A DNA stretch of 46,572 nt from an uncultured Chryseobacterium sp. (lineage in GTDB: Bacteria; Bacteroidota; Bacteroidia; Flavobacteriales; Weeksellaceae), in assembly GCA_913778275.1 (NCBI GenBank), contig CAJYWN010000020.1, forward strand, positions 1-46,572, written 5' to 3'. Positions 7,895-16,727 of this stretch are shown here, piece by piece. The position numbers were made by a program, and so were the translations under genes. Under the pieces are notes generated by a model. The model did not search any database and had not been told where the DNA came from. It was given only the letters and a program-made list of their open reading frames with translations. Every line of letters begins with the position of its first letter. Position 1 is the first letter of the stretch.

Positions 7895-10279
7895 TTAGAA
7901 TCGGTATCTAAAGTTTACGATAAAGTTTCTTCCTGCTTCATCGGAGAAAAACCTCATCCTGTTCAGGTAATCCCTGTACGAAACATTGAAAAGATTATTC
8001 ACGATAAGCCCTGCAGAAAGATTTTTGCTGATATTGATGCCGGTCTGGATGTTCCACAAAGAATATCCATTGGGCGGCGTGCTGAGATCCACTGTTTTGT
8101 CAACCTCTTCCCCATCAATATAAATAGGAATGGTTGCATTGTATACCGGAAACCTGTTTTGCTTCAAAAATGTATGATTCTCTACGGTAAAATAGAAATG
8201 GCTCCAGTTTTCCTTAGTGAACTGCAAAGCATTGGAAAAATTCGGAGGCATCATTAAAATCAAAGGAACATTGTGGGTATCGTCCTGTCCGTACACATAG
8301 CTTCCTCTTCCTACATAAGCAAGGTGGTTGGTAAGCTTAAAGTTTACATCCAGATCCAAGCCATACATTTTGGCGTCAATCTGCTGATAAGACCATACCG
8401 GAAACACACCCCTGATCGTATTCTGGACTCCCGTAGGAACCTGGTTGATGAAGTTTTCAGTAATGAAAAAGTAAGGATTAACAGAAATATTCAGTCCTTT
8501 TAAAACATTAAATCTTGAATCAACCGTCAGATTGAATTGGTGTCCCTGTTCATTCTTCAGCCCCATATCTCCGATTTCAATTACCGAAGCCGAGTGATGC
8601 AATCCGTCTGAAAACAATTCTGCAATATTCGGTGTTCTGCCTACTTTCGCATAGTTGAATTTCAGATCGAAATTTGAATTCGGGCGATATTCCAGTCCGG
8701 CGTTGAAAGAAACATTGTTATAATTCAACTGAGGACGCGTCAGGATTCTGTTCTGATCCGTTTTCACATAAAACTGAGGGTACCTGTCCGCATACAATTT
8801 TTCCCAGTCGCTTTTGTCGTACCATTTGGTAACATCATACCGGGTAAAATCATATCGCACACCGGCTTCCACATTAAAATTGCCCGAAATTTTATATTTA
8901 AAAATAGAATACATTCCTGCAGCATATTTATCATAATTCGGAATCAGACGTCTTGCTTTGGTAGCAGGATCCGAATAATTGTTCTGAAAGCTTGCATCAA
9001 TCCCGGTTTCCAAAGAAAACTTCTCTCTTTCCAGCAAATCATTAAGATTAAACTGGTGGGTCATCAGCTCCAGATCAAGAGACGGCGTATCTTTGAGATC
9101 TCCCCTTCTGATGTCATATTCCTGTCTGTGATTGTACTGATAGCTGTATGTTGCGGAAACTTTCCCGATATTTTCAAATCTTTTGAAAGCAGATACTTTC
9201 GCAATATGATGCTCGATTACCTGTCTCGGATTATCAATATCGTAACTGAAATTACCTGTATATACTGGAATTTTTGCTGTTGTCGCATTGTAGAAATCTT
9301 CGTTGTTTCCTACGTGAGAACCTCTGTAAATCCCTATATTCTGGTTGGTTAAATAATAATCGAATGAAATTCCCTTTTCATACGTATTATGCTGAACGGT
9401 AAAATTGAATGAAGAAAAATCCATTCCCGTATTCATCAGGTTGTAATCCGGAGCACTTTGATCTCCTAATTTTTTGATGCTTCCCCCGGTTTTTACCGCC
9501 CATCCGTTTTTCCAGATTTTAGCAACATCGGCTTCTAAAGCCATTCCTCTTCCGTTGGAAATTCCGGTAAGGCCTACTGATCCTTTGATGGTATCCTTTT
9601 TAGGGAAAACTTCAGGCTCCAAGATTACGACACCGCCAACGGCATCGCTTCCGTACTTTAGAGCAGAAGCACCTTTGATCACGTCGATATGCTGAAAATT
9701 ATTAATATCGACATTCGGTGCATGCTCCACTCCCCATTCCTGTTCGGCAAGCTTTACTCCGTTGTTCAGAATGGAAATCCTGCTTCCGTAAAGCCCGTGA
9801 ATAATAGGTTTTGAAATATTATTCCCCGTTTTTAATGCACTGACTCCAGAAATTTTCGACAGTAAATTCCCCAGGTTTTCTGAAGAATTTCTTTCAATTT
9901 CAGATTTATCAAGTGTTCTAATAACCAGAGATCCATTGCTTTTATGGCTTCCGTGAATGGTCACCGTTTCGATATCCTGAATATGATGTTCCAGGGTAAT
10001 CGTTAAATGCATATCCTGTGTAACTCCTACATTTTCAGTATAATCATTACAATCAGGATGTTCAGCAATGAGTATATATTTCCCTGCGGGAATTTTATTG
10101 AATGAAAACTTACCGTTTTTATCGGTTTTCGTGGAAAATTCACCGATTTTCACTACCGCATTTTCCAGCATGGTTTTGTCGTGAAAATCCTGAACAGTTC
10201 CCTCTACCGCGTAAGTCTGCTGGGCGTTTGTAAATGCAAATCCACACAGGATAAGCATAAAACTATAGATCAATTTCAT
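7895..10279 (-). CDS. TonB-dependent outer membrane receptor, ZnuD-like
   Basis: This 794-residue protein has a signal peptide (1-19), a carboxypeptidase-regulatory-like Ig domain (about 22-100), a plug domain (about 110-230, including LGNLLSKISGVSALKTG and the barrel-leading VVILEPE) and a beta barrel ending in the aromatic C-terminus VNFRYRF. It imports a ligand across the outer membrane using TonB-ExbBD energy. The plug sequence and the neighbouring DUF2946-like gene recall ZnuD-type zinc or copper receptors rather than SusC (no SusD partner is present). Loops contain many His and Asp residues. The substrate is inferred, not shown. The gene precedes a lipoprotein gene in the same unit. Confidence 0.88.
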   Translation of the reverse strand: MKLIYSFMLILCGFAFTNAQQTYAVEGTVQDFHDKTMLENAVVKIGEFSTKTDKNGKFSFNKIPAGKYILIAEHPDCNDYTENVGVTQDMHLTITLEHHIQDIETVTIHGSHKSNGSLVIRTLDKSEIERNSSENLGNLLSKISGVSALKTGNNISKPIIHGLYGSRISILNNGVKLAEQEWGVEHAPNVDINNFQHIDVIKGASALKYGSDAVGGVVILEPEVFPKKDTIKGSVGLTGISNGRGMALEADVAKIWKNGWAVKTGGSIKKLGDQSAPDYNLMNTGMDFSSFNFTVQHNTYEKGISFDYYLTNQNIGIYRGSHVGNNEDFYNATTAKIPVYTGNFSYDIDNPRQVIEHHIAKVSAFKRFENIGKVSATYSYQYNHRQEYDIRRGDLKDTPSLDLELMTHQFNLNDLLEREKFSLETGIDASFQNNYSDPATKARRLIPNYDKYAAGMYSIFKYKISGNFNVEAGVRYDFTRYDVTKWYDKSDWEKLYADRYPQFYVKTDQNRILTRPQLNYNNVSFNAGLEYRPNSNFDLKFNYAKVGRTPNIAELFSDGLHHSASVIEIGDMGLKNEQGHQFNLTVDSRFNVLKGLNISVNPYFFITENFINQVPTGVQNTIRGVFPVWSYQQIDAKMYGLDLDVNFKLTNHLAYVGRGSYVYGQDDTHNVPLILMMPPNFSNALQFTKENWSHFYFTVENHTFLKQNRFPVYNATIPIYIDGEEVDKTVDLSTPPNGYSLWNIQTGINISKNLSAGLIVNNLFNVSYRDYLNRMRFFSDEAGRNFIVNFRYRF

Positions 10280-10298
10280 TGTTAAATAGATTGATTGC

Positions 10299-10319
10299 GT
10301 ACTTTTTAGGGTACTTTTT
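10299..10319. promoter_or_regulatory. Paired AAAAAGTAC direct repeats before the TonB receptor
   Basis: Two copies of the nonamer GTACTTTTT (AAAAAGTAC on the minus strand) occur at 10299-10307 and 10311-10319, a period of 12 bp. They lie 20-40 nt before the receptor ATG. This could be an operator or part of the leader. The rest of the 223-bp gap holds no gene. Confidence 0.35.
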
Positions 10320-10502
10320 CGTAAAAATTTGATGAGTGGATCTTTTAGAAATGCAATTGCCCTAATAATGATAGTGTATTAATAATGAATGCATTATACC
10401 TACTATTCTTAATAATTTATTCTCCCTTAATGGTTTTATTTTCACCAAGAAATATTTAAATTCTAAAAATTTAAGCCAAAAAATCCAAAAAGAATCTATG
10501 AA

Positions 10503-10859
10503 TTATGAAATTGCGGGCGGACCGCGAAGCTGAAAGGTAAATTTGGTCTGAGACCAGATTTTCTCCTGAACCGCAATGATCTGCTTTACTTCATGCGTAT
10601 AGTTTTCAAAAGAAAAACTGAATTCTTCAGGAACTAAAGTATGTCCCGTAGCTAAGAAATGACAGGCAAGACAGTCTGCCGCCTTTTCTTTTGCTATATT
10701 TTTTGTCAATGTATTTTCCGACTTTTTAAAGCTGAAATTTTTAAAGACGTCTTCAGAACTGTGACTGTGAAAGTTTTGGGAAAACAGCGCAAGAAAATAG
10801 ATCCCAAACAATAGCTTGGAAATAAAATTTCTCAGATTTCTGCTTTCTTTAAAAATCAT
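10503..10859 (-). CDS. Small exported DUF2946-like protein
   Basis: This 118-residue protein has a membrane-anchoring N-terminal segment (about 12-32, LLFGIYFLALFS) followed by HSHSSED. It then has the metal-binding-like CLACHFLATGH, and ends in FQLRGPPAIS. A Cys-x-x-Cys/His pair and a terminal R-G/A-P-P are the pattern of DUF2946 proteins, which are often encoded beside copper or zinc TonB receptors. Here it is upstream of the receptor in the same direction, 223 bp away. It may bind metal in the periplasm; that role is inferred from motif and context. Confidence 0.6.
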   Translation of the reverse strand: MIFKESRNLRNFISKLLFGIYFLALFSQNFHSHSSEDVFKNFSFKKSENTLTKNIAKEKAADCLACHFLATGHTLVPEEFSFSFENYTHEVKQIIAVQEKIWSQTKFTFQLRGPPAIS

Positions 10860-10863
10860 TCGC

Positions 10864-10871
10864 CAAAATTA
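10864..10871 (-). promoter_or_regulatory. -7 promoter box abutting the DUF2946-like start codon
   Basis: The minus strand reads TAATTTTG, an exact TAnnTTTG match, with only four bases (GCGA) before the ATG. The mRNA would start at or next to the ATG and so be leaderless or nearly so. Confidence 0.5.
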
Positions 10872-10973
10872 TAAAAATAAATTAAAAACTCAGATTAAAG
10901 TTTTCTTAAAATATTTTGATTAATGTGTAGAAGTTATTGAGATTTTGTTACAACTTCCATTAAAATTTATTGA

Positions 10974-11069
10974 GATCCTTCGACTTCGCTCAGGATGACA
11001 ACTCTAATACTAACCGCTTCATTTATCGGTAAATTTGTAGCATTGTCATGCTGAGCTTGTCGAAGCATC
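10974..11069. repeat. REP-like inverted pair
   Basis: The left arm (10974-11000, core CTTCGACTTCGCTCAGGATG) and right arm (11044-11069, core CATGCTGAGCTTGTCGAAGC) are near-perfect reverse complements. Each arm also folds on itself (ATCCT/AGGAT and ATGCT/AGCAT). A similar short element lies at 44198-44230. This is the dispersed palindrome common in Flavobacteria genomes. Here it may serve as the terminator for the ABC-F gene. Confidence 0.75.
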
Positions 11070-11081
11070 TTTATATCATAA

Positions 11082-13016
11082 TTAATCCAGCTGAGTTCCC
11101 AAATACTCCCATTCCTGCAAAGCAAGATCCAGTTCTTCTTTGGTTTTGTTGTATTTTTCCAACGTTTCTTCTGAAGGATTTTCTTTGGTAAATGAAGCTT
11201 CAAATTCCTCAACTTTTGTTTCCAGTTCGGTAATTTTTTCTTCTACTTTTTTCAGTTTATTCTGAATATTTTTCTGCTCCTTGCTTACAATAGTGGATTG
11301 TTGCTGGCTGTCTGCTGATGGTATTTCTTCCTTCTTAGCCTTCACCTCTACCTTAGCATCTTCTCCGTGAAGTTTTGCTTTTTCAGCAGAAATCTCTCTG
11401 ATCGATTCTTTTTGTCGGAATTCAAGATATTCATTGATATCTCCTAAGAATTCTTTCATTTTACCGTCACGGAATTCGTAAATTTTATCACAAAGCCCCT
11501 GGAGGAATTCTCTGTCGTGCGAGATTACAATCAGCGTTCCTTCAAATTTCTGAAGCGCCAGCTTAATAATTTCTTTAGACTGAATATCAAGGTGGTTCGT
11601 AGGTTCGTCCATAATCAGCGTGTTGAATGGACGGAGCAACAGTTTACAAAGCGCCAGACGGTTTCTTTCCCCTCCGGAAAGCACTTTTGTCTTTTTGTTC
11701 ACGGCTTCACCCTGGAAAAGGAAAGATCCTAACAGATCACGGACTCTTGGTCTCGTTTCTTCGGTGGCAGCATCTTCCGCTTCTTCCTGTACTGTTTTAT
11801 TTGGCGTTAATACTTCTTCCTGATTCTGTGCGAAGTATCCAATGTTTACATTATGTCCCAGATTCCAGGTTCCAGAATAATCTTTGATGTCGCCTGCAAG
11901 AATTTTAGCAAGTGTTGTTTTTCCCTGTCCGTTCTGACCGAGCAGTGCAATCCGGTCTCCCCGCTGCACGATAAAATCCACATCATCAAAAATCTGTTTT
12001 TCGCCGTAAGCCTTTCCTAAATTTTCAGCTTCGAAAATAATTTTTCCGGGAACTTGCGATTGTACGAAACGGATATTGAATTTTGAAACATCTTCATTAT
12101 CCACTTCAATACGCTCGATTTTATCTAATTTTTTAATCAAAGACTGTGCGAAAGACGCTTTCGTAGCACTGGCGCGGAACTTGTTGATGTTGTCTTCCAT
12201 CTGCTTGATTTCCGCATCCTGATTTTTTTTAGCCTGAATCAGCTTTTCACGGCGGTCTTCGCGCATCACAAGATATTTGGAATAATTGGCTTTATAGTCG
12301 TCAACTTTTTTATTGTTGATATCGAAAGTACGGTTGCAGACCGCGGTCATGAACTGTTTATCGTGACTTACCAGAACGATTGCTCCCGGATAATCTTTTA
12401 AGAAATTTTCCAGCCACATGATGGATTCCATATCCAGGTGGTTGGTAGGCTCATCGAGAAGCATGATATCGTTCTTTTGGAGAAGCAGTTTTGCCAGTTC
12501 GATTCTCATTCTCCATCCTCCGGAAAATTCATCGGTAATCTTTTGAAAATCATCCGCTTTAAAACCCAATCCGAACAATACTTTTTCCATGTCGCCTTCC
12601 AGATTGTAAGCATCATGGTTCATTAAAAGATCATTCAGTTCGGTCATTTTATTAATCAGGTCGGTGTAAGAATCGCTTTCATAATCGGTTCTTGTTGCCA
12701 TCTGGTGATTTACTTCTTCAAGCTCGTTTTTCCACGCATTGATCTGCTCAAAAGCCTGCATGGTTTCCGCCCACACCGTTCTTCCTTTCACGAAGTCAAG
12801 ATCCTGCTTCAGAAAACCGATGGTAATATTTCCTTCCGGAACTACGTTTCCTTCATAAAAATTAATTTCGCCGGAAAGCATTTTTAATAAAGTGGATTTC
12901 CCCGCTCCATTTTTACCAACCAAACCAATTTTATCATCCTTTTTAATCGTGAAATTCACGTTTTGAAACAAATATGTTCCTGAATGATGTAATCCTAAAC
13001 CTTGAACCGAAAGCAT
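11082..13016 (-). CDS. ABC-F family ATPase (Uup/EttA-like)
   Basis: The 644-residue protein has two ABC domains and no membrane domain. Domain 1 has Walker A GKNGAGKST, signature FSGGW and Walker B MLLDEPTNHLD. Domain 2 has Walker A GQNGQGKTT, signature LSGGE and Walker B LIMDEPTNHLD. A charged linker joins them, and an alpha-helical coiled-coil tail (about 575-640) resembles Uup. ABC-F proteins bind the ribosomal E site and aid translation, or sometimes protect against antibiotics. The coiled-coil tail and linker make a housekeeping Uup-like role more likely than resistance. The gene is monocistronic with its own promoter. Confidence 0.92.
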   Translation of the reverse strand: MLSVQGLGLHHSGTYLFQNVNFTIKKDDKIGLVGKNGAGKSTLLKMLSGEINFYEGNVVPEGNITIGFLKQDLDFVKGRTVWAETMQAFEQINAWKNELEEVNHQMATRTDYESDSYTDLINKMTELNDLLMNHDAYNLEGDMEKVLFGLGFKADDFQKITDEFSGGWRMRIELAKLLLQKNDIMLLDEPTNHLDMESIMWLENFLKDYPGAIVLVSHDKQFMTAVCNRTFDINNKKVDDYKANYSKYLVMREDRREKLIQAKKNQDAEIKQMEDNINKFRASATKASFAQSLIKKLDKIERIEVDNEDVSKFNIRFVQSQVPGKIIFEAENLGKAYGEKQIFDDVDFIVQRGDRIALLGQNGQGKTTLAKILAGDIKDYSGTWNLGHNVNIGYFAQNQEEVLTPNKTVQEEAEDAATEETRPRVRDLLGSFLFQGEAVNKKTKVLSGGERNRLALCKLLLRPFNTLIMDEPTNHLDIQSKEIIKLALQKFEGTLIVISHDREFLQGLCDKIYEFRDGKMKEFLGDINEYLEFRQKESIREISAEKAKLHGEDAKVEVKAKKEEIPSADSQQQSTIVSKEQKNIQNKLKKVEEKITELETKVEEFEASFTKENPSEETLEKYNKTKEELDLALQEWEYLGTQLD

Positions 13017-13056
13017 GCTAAATAATGATTAATAGTGAATAATGAATTTTCGGGTG

Positions 13057-13064
13057 CAAAAATA
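13057..13064 (-). promoter_or_regulatory. -7 promoter box of the ABC-F gene
   Basis: The minus strand reads TATTTTTG, an exact TAnnTTTG match, 40 nt before the ATG. Confidence 0.55.
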
Positions 13065-13150
13065 CGGAAAATAAAAGAACTTGCTGTAAGAAAAATAAGT
13101 TCTTATGAATGTGGTTGTTAAACATTTCTTTCAGGAACAGAAATAAAAAA

Positions 13151-13173
13151 GAGCTGTCTTACCAGGACAGCTC
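13151..13173 (-). terminator. Intrinsic terminator of the DUF2235 gene
   Basis: An 8-bp perfect stem (GAGCTGTC with GACAGCTC) and 7-nt loop are followed on the minus strand by TTTTTTATTT. It lies about 30 nt after the stop codon. Confidence 0.85.
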
Positions 13174-13201
13174 CACACCTAAATTTAAAACTGAAAAAGT
13201 A

Positions 13202-14542
13202 CTAACATTTATTGTATAAATTTTCCTTAATCAATATTGTACGGCTCCAATTATCATTGTTCGGAATGTTTGTTCCGTATGCGTAATCTACGATAGAATC
13301 TTCAATATGATGTATTTCCACCTGCAGTCTTGCCGGGTTGGCGGTAAACTGGTCGTCGGAATTTCCCGGCACATTCAGTCCGTTGTTAATAATTTCCGTG
13401 AGATTTCCTGCCGCCGAATGTTTCGGAATTGCAGGATGATACAATCCGAAGTTGGCGGAGATATGGGTGTAATGTGCCAGTTCTTTATAATTGTAAACAG
13501 GTTTTAATTCCGGAGAAAGCTTTTCCGTATATTGTTTCAGTACTTTTGAGAGCTGTATCAGGTAGGGATGTTTTTCGCCAACAACTAAAAAGTTGGAATC
13601 GTCAAAATCCGTGTTAAAAATTTTCTTTTCAGCATTTGATTCTTCCAGCATGAGTTTTCCGTACACCTTAGAAAGTTGGTTGTATACAAACTCTCTTGCC
13701 ACGTAAGCCTGAAAAAAAACTTCTCCCTGATCCACTTTATAATTTTCCAGAAGATGATCCCATATTTTATTGCCTTCCGCATCGGCTGTTCTTCTGATAT
13801 GATGTATATAAGTCTCCAGTTCGCTATGCAGCAGAAAATTCGGAGATATATAAACGGATTGGGGGCCTTCCAGATATCCTCCTCCAATGTCTGCGTGAGC
13901 ACCGGGAACAAAAATTTTTTTCCAGACGGCATTTCCTGTATCAGCTATTTTATCTTCCATCAAAGCGGAGTCTTCAAAAAGTCCGGTTAAAGGAAAGAAA
14001 AAGCGGCATTCGTTTGCGGCACAAATATGAAATGCCTTTTCCGTTGAGGGATGCACCATAACATTGTAATCATTAAAAGGTGCAGACTCTACAGTATCAA
14101 AAACTCCGAGAAATTTCACGGTGATATTTTGAGCAGAAGTATGGTTATTCAGCAGCTCATAGCAAAAATTTCTGGCAAGCATAGCTCCTCTGCTGAATCC
14201 GTAAATGTAGAATTCATATCGTTTGCTATAATCAGATAGGATCTGCTCAATAAAAGAGAATGCTTTCTTCAGTTTATCATCTGAAGAATACCCTTGCTGT
14301 CCCGCAGGATTTTTACAGGTAGCCATGGCAAAATCACTGTCTTCCTTTTGGGTAACGGTTCCAATGCCTTCTATATAAATTTTCTCCTCGCCATTAAACA
14401 GTTGAAATAATTTATAAATATTGGTGCTATTTCCGTAATAGCTTTCATTATTTTTCGGAGGTTTTTCGGGAGAGGCTGCGTTGATCCCGTTGTTTCCGGT
14501 TCCGTCAAAAAAAATTCCGACGGAGATTATATTGCTTTCCAT
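13202..14542 (-). CDS. DUF2235 alpha/beta hydrolase, phospholipase effector-like
   Basis: The 446-residue protein opens with GIFFDGTGNN (10-18), the DUF2235 signature. The nucleophile elbow GFSRG has Ser117 at its centre. GVFDTVES and HADIGGGY follow, typical of this family and matching the Ser-Asp-His triad layout of Tle-type phospholipases secreted by type VI systems. There is no signal peptide. No VgrG, Hcp, PAAR or obvious immunity gene is present in the window. It therefore could be an orphan effector delivered by a system encoded elsewhere, or a housekeeping lipase. It lies 136 nt after the response regulator in the same direction but has its own terminator. Confidence 0.82.
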   Translation of the reverse strand: MESNIISVGIFFDGTGNNGINAASPEKPPKNNESYYGNSTNIYKLFQLFNGEEKIYIEGIGTVTQKEDSDFAMATCKNPAGQQGYSSDDKLKKAFSFIEQILSDYSKRYEFYIYGFSRGAMLARNFCYELLNNHTSAQNITVKFLGVFDTVESAPFNDYNVMVHPSTEKAFHICAANECRFFFPLTGLFEDSALMEDKIADTGNAVWKKIFVPGAHADIGGGYLEGPQSVYISPNFLLHSELETYIHHIRRTADAEGNKIWDHLLENYKVDQGEVFFQAYVAREFVYNQLSKVYGKLMLEESNAEKKIFNTDFDDSNFLVVGEKHPYLIQLSKVLKQYTEKLSPELKPVYNYKELAHYTHISANFGLYHPAIPKHSAAGNLTEIINNGLNVPGNSDDQFTANPARLQVEIHHIEDSIVDYAYGTNIPNNDNWSRTILIKENLYNKC

Positions 14543-14678
14543 GTCACCTTTTGCTTTATCAGGGCTTCACTTTCAATAATGAAGCACTTATTTTTAAGAA
14601 CTTTTCAAAGTAACGATGAAAAAGACCGGAATAATAGAGTAAAAAGTACCAAATAAAAAATTCCGTATTTCTACGGAA

Positions 14679-15356
14679 TCATATTCTTTCTAAAGGATGG
14701 ATATTATTAATAATAGCATAGATCACGATTCCTACTGTATTTTTGGCTCCTATTTTTTCAACGATTCTCTGCCTGTGGCTTTCTACGGTCCTGGGGCTTA
14801 TGAATAGCTTTTCTGCAATTTCATTATTTGTACATTCCTGACAGATGAGTCTTACCACGTCTTTTTCGCGCTCGGATAATTCGTCGTCCATTTCAAAGAG
14901 TGTTCTTTTTTTAGTAGGGCTGTTCATATAGGAAAAAATCATCTGATGATCTTCCGGCGTAAAGAAAATCCCGTTTTTATAGACCATGGTGATGGCTTCC
15001 ATGAAGGCCTCCCGGTTGGAATTCTTTGGTAAAAAAGCAGAAACCCCAAGCTTAACCATATACCCCAGAATGGTTGTTTTATAGTGGGATGAGAGAATAA
15101 TAATCTTGAGATTGGGATATTTTTCTTTAAGAATCTCCACGAGCTCAAAGCCATTCATGGGCTGCATCTGGACATCCACCAGAGCAATATCGGGAAAATC
15201 TTCTTCTGAAGTATTTTCCAGAACTTCGAGAAAATCCGGACCGTTGTTGGAGGTAAATCCTACTGAAATGTTCTGTTCTGATGAGAGCAGCATTTTCACC
15301 CCTTCCAGGATGAGCTGTTCGTCGTCAATTAATGCTATTTTAATTTGGGAATTCAT
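14679..15356 (-). CDS. NarL/FixJ-type response regulator
   Basis: The 225-residue protein has a receiver domain (about 5-125) with the acidic pair Asp11-Asp12, phospho-acceptor Asp61 (ALVDVQM), the Ser of LSSHY and Lys of PKNSN. A LuxR-type helix-turn-helix follows (about 155-215: LSEREKDVVRLICQECTNNE, then ISPRTVESHRQRI). It should bind DNA when phosphorylated by the kinase encoded immediately upstream, whose 3' end overlaps this start by 17 nt. The stop-start overlap implies translational coupling. Targets are unknown; the DUF2235 gene just downstream is a plausible one. Confidence 0.93.
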   Translation of the reverse strand: MNSQIKIALIDDEQLILEGVKMLLSSEQNISVGFTSNNGPDFLEVLENTSEEDFPDIALVDVQMQPMNGFELVEILKEKYPNLKIIILSSHYKTTILGYMVKLGVSAFLPKNSNREAFMEAITMVYKNGIFFTPEDHQMIFSYMNSPTKKRTLFEMDDELSEREKDVVRLICQECTNNEIAEKLFISPRTVESHRQRIVEKIGAKNTVGIVIYAIINNIHPLERI

Positions 15357-16158
15357 GGGTGTATGGAATTTTAATGATTAGCCGGCTTCCTTTACCCAGC
15401 ACATTTTTCCATTTGTGCGCTGCGTTCATGGATTTTATTCTGGACTCTATATTTTTGATCCCCATTCCTTTTTTCACTTCTTCGTATTCAAAACTTTCTC
15501 CGTTGTCTGATATTACAACACCCAGACTGTCCTGATTGTCTTTAATATAGATCCAGACTCTTGATGCTTCCGAATGCTTGAGAACATTGGTTGTAAACTC
15601 CTGAATAATCCTGTAGAGCTGAACTTCTATAAAAATATCTTTTTTCTGAAATTTCGGACTTACATTCAGGGAAATATTGATTCTTCCGGATAAGTTCGCG
15701 ATGAGTTCTTCGATATACAAAACCAGTCCTACGGTTTCCAGATTCACCGGATATAGTGAATGCGAAATACTTCGTGCAGAGTCTATGAGGGAAGACATCT
15801 GGGTGGTAATATTTTTTTTGATGAGCTCATCTCCTTTTGTATCGAGATTATTCAGCCATAATGACAAAATATTAAGCCTGTTTCCGATATCATCGTGAAT
15901 CATTACGGCAATTCTTTTTCTTTCGGATTCCTGGGCTTTTATATTTTCGAGGACCAGATTTTTCTGGTGCAGAACCTCAGCTTCGTGCTGTGCATTTTTT
16001 TCTTCAATTATTCTTTTAATAAAGCTTCTGTAGGCCAGCAAAATGAAAGACATGATAATTACCAGAACGACAATTAACGTGATAAAAAAGCTGATATTAA
16101 GCGTTATTTCTTTAATCTTAAAAAGGTATAAATGAGTGACACATATAAAAAACTGCAC
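15340..16158 (-). CDS. Sensor histidine kinase, HisKA_3 type, with minimal sensor region
   Basis: The 272-residue protein has one N-terminal membrane helix (about 22-42), a short coiled coil, then the dimerisation/phospho-acceptor segment VMIHDDIGNRLNIL with its phosphorylated His. The ATPase domain shows the N box (EFTTNVLKHSEAS), G1 (DNGESF, GMGIKNIESR) and G2 (GKGSRL). No extracellular sensor domain is present, so a partner probably senses the signal. The start is a GTG at 16158 that overlaps the upstream membrane protein gene by 55 nt. No ATG occurs before the middle of the helix, so the exact start is uncertain. Confidence 0.88.
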   Translation of the reverse strand: MQFFICVTHLYLFKIKEITLNISFFITLIVVLVIIMSFILLAYRSFIKRIIEEKNAQHEAEVLHQKNLVLENIKAQESERKRIAVMIHDDIGNRLNILSLWLNNLDTKGDELIKKNITTQMSSLIDSARSISHSLYPVNLETVGLVLYIEELIANLSGRINISLNVSPKFQKKDIFIEVQLYRIIQEFTTNVLKHSEASRVWIYIKDNQDSLGVVISDNGESFEYEEVKKGMGIKNIESRIKSMNAAHKWKNVLGKGSRLIIKIPYTHEFPN

Positions 16159-16712
16159 AGTATGTTATTGATACTCCAGATGATGTTCGCTTCTTCTTTT
16201 CCCAGATCCGAAAGCTGCCTGAGAAGAAAAAACACAAAAACCGACAGTCCGTAATAGAGAAAGATAAAGCTGTCTGCAAGCATAAAACGGTCGTTGATTT
16301 TACTGCTCTTAATCTCTGTAAGCAGTGCATATCCCGCAAAGCAGATTACCACTATATTGGAGATCACTTTTTTCACATCACCGGTGAACGTTTCCGAATC
16401 TGTAAAGAATAAAGCTGCGAGCAGCACTACGGGAATGTACCAGTAGATCGACATATTGAGCTTCCTTATATATAAAATTCCCAGCAACAGAAGTTCTCCT
16501 GCTACATAGAAAGGAAAGATAAAATTGACGTCTCTCAGATTAAAGACATAAAGACATAATTTAACAACAGCTTCTATTAAAAAAAGAAAAATGATATAAT
16601 AGACATACCATTTTTCTGTGTTTTTAAAAAATTTGTACCGGATAAGTCCTATAACAGTACAAATGAAAAGTAAACTATTATTAAGATAAAGTATTACTTT
16701 GTAGGTATCCAC
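16104..16712 (-). CDS. Seven-helix membrane protein, candidate sensor partner
   Basis: The 202-residue protein is nearly all membrane, with seven clear hydrophobic helices (about residues 6-25, 35-55, 64-82, 88-105, 115-135, 145-165, 175-197) joined by short loops. The start is GTG, 15 nt after the stop of the upstream unknown gene. It overlaps the kinase gene downstream. I recognise no family. Position and topology suggest it could supply the sensing function that the kinase lacks, but there is no direct evidence. Confidence 0.72.
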   Translation of the reverse strand: MDTYKVILYLNNSLLFICTVIGLIRYKFFKNTEKWYVYYIIFLFLIEAVVKLCLYVFNLRDVNFIFPFYVAGELLLLGILYIRKLNMSIYWYIPVVLLAALFFTDSETFTGDVKKVISNIVVICFAGYALLTEIKSSKINDRFMLADSFIFLYYGLSVFVFFLLRQLSDLGKEEANIIWSINNILCSFLYVSLIYTFLRLKK

Positions 16713-16727
16713 AATATAGTTCAGATA

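Noticed and set aside
10382..10397. Zur or Fur box upstream of the TonB receptor
   Set aside because: ATAATG-N4-CATTAT is only a 6-bp inverted repeat in AT-rich DNA; too weak to name.
13195..14649. AAAAAGTAC as a regulon motif flanking the DUF2235 gene (also at 10299)
   Set aside because: Single copies at 13195 and 14641 lie at a stop codon and in a gene-end spacer; likely chance in AT-rich DNA.
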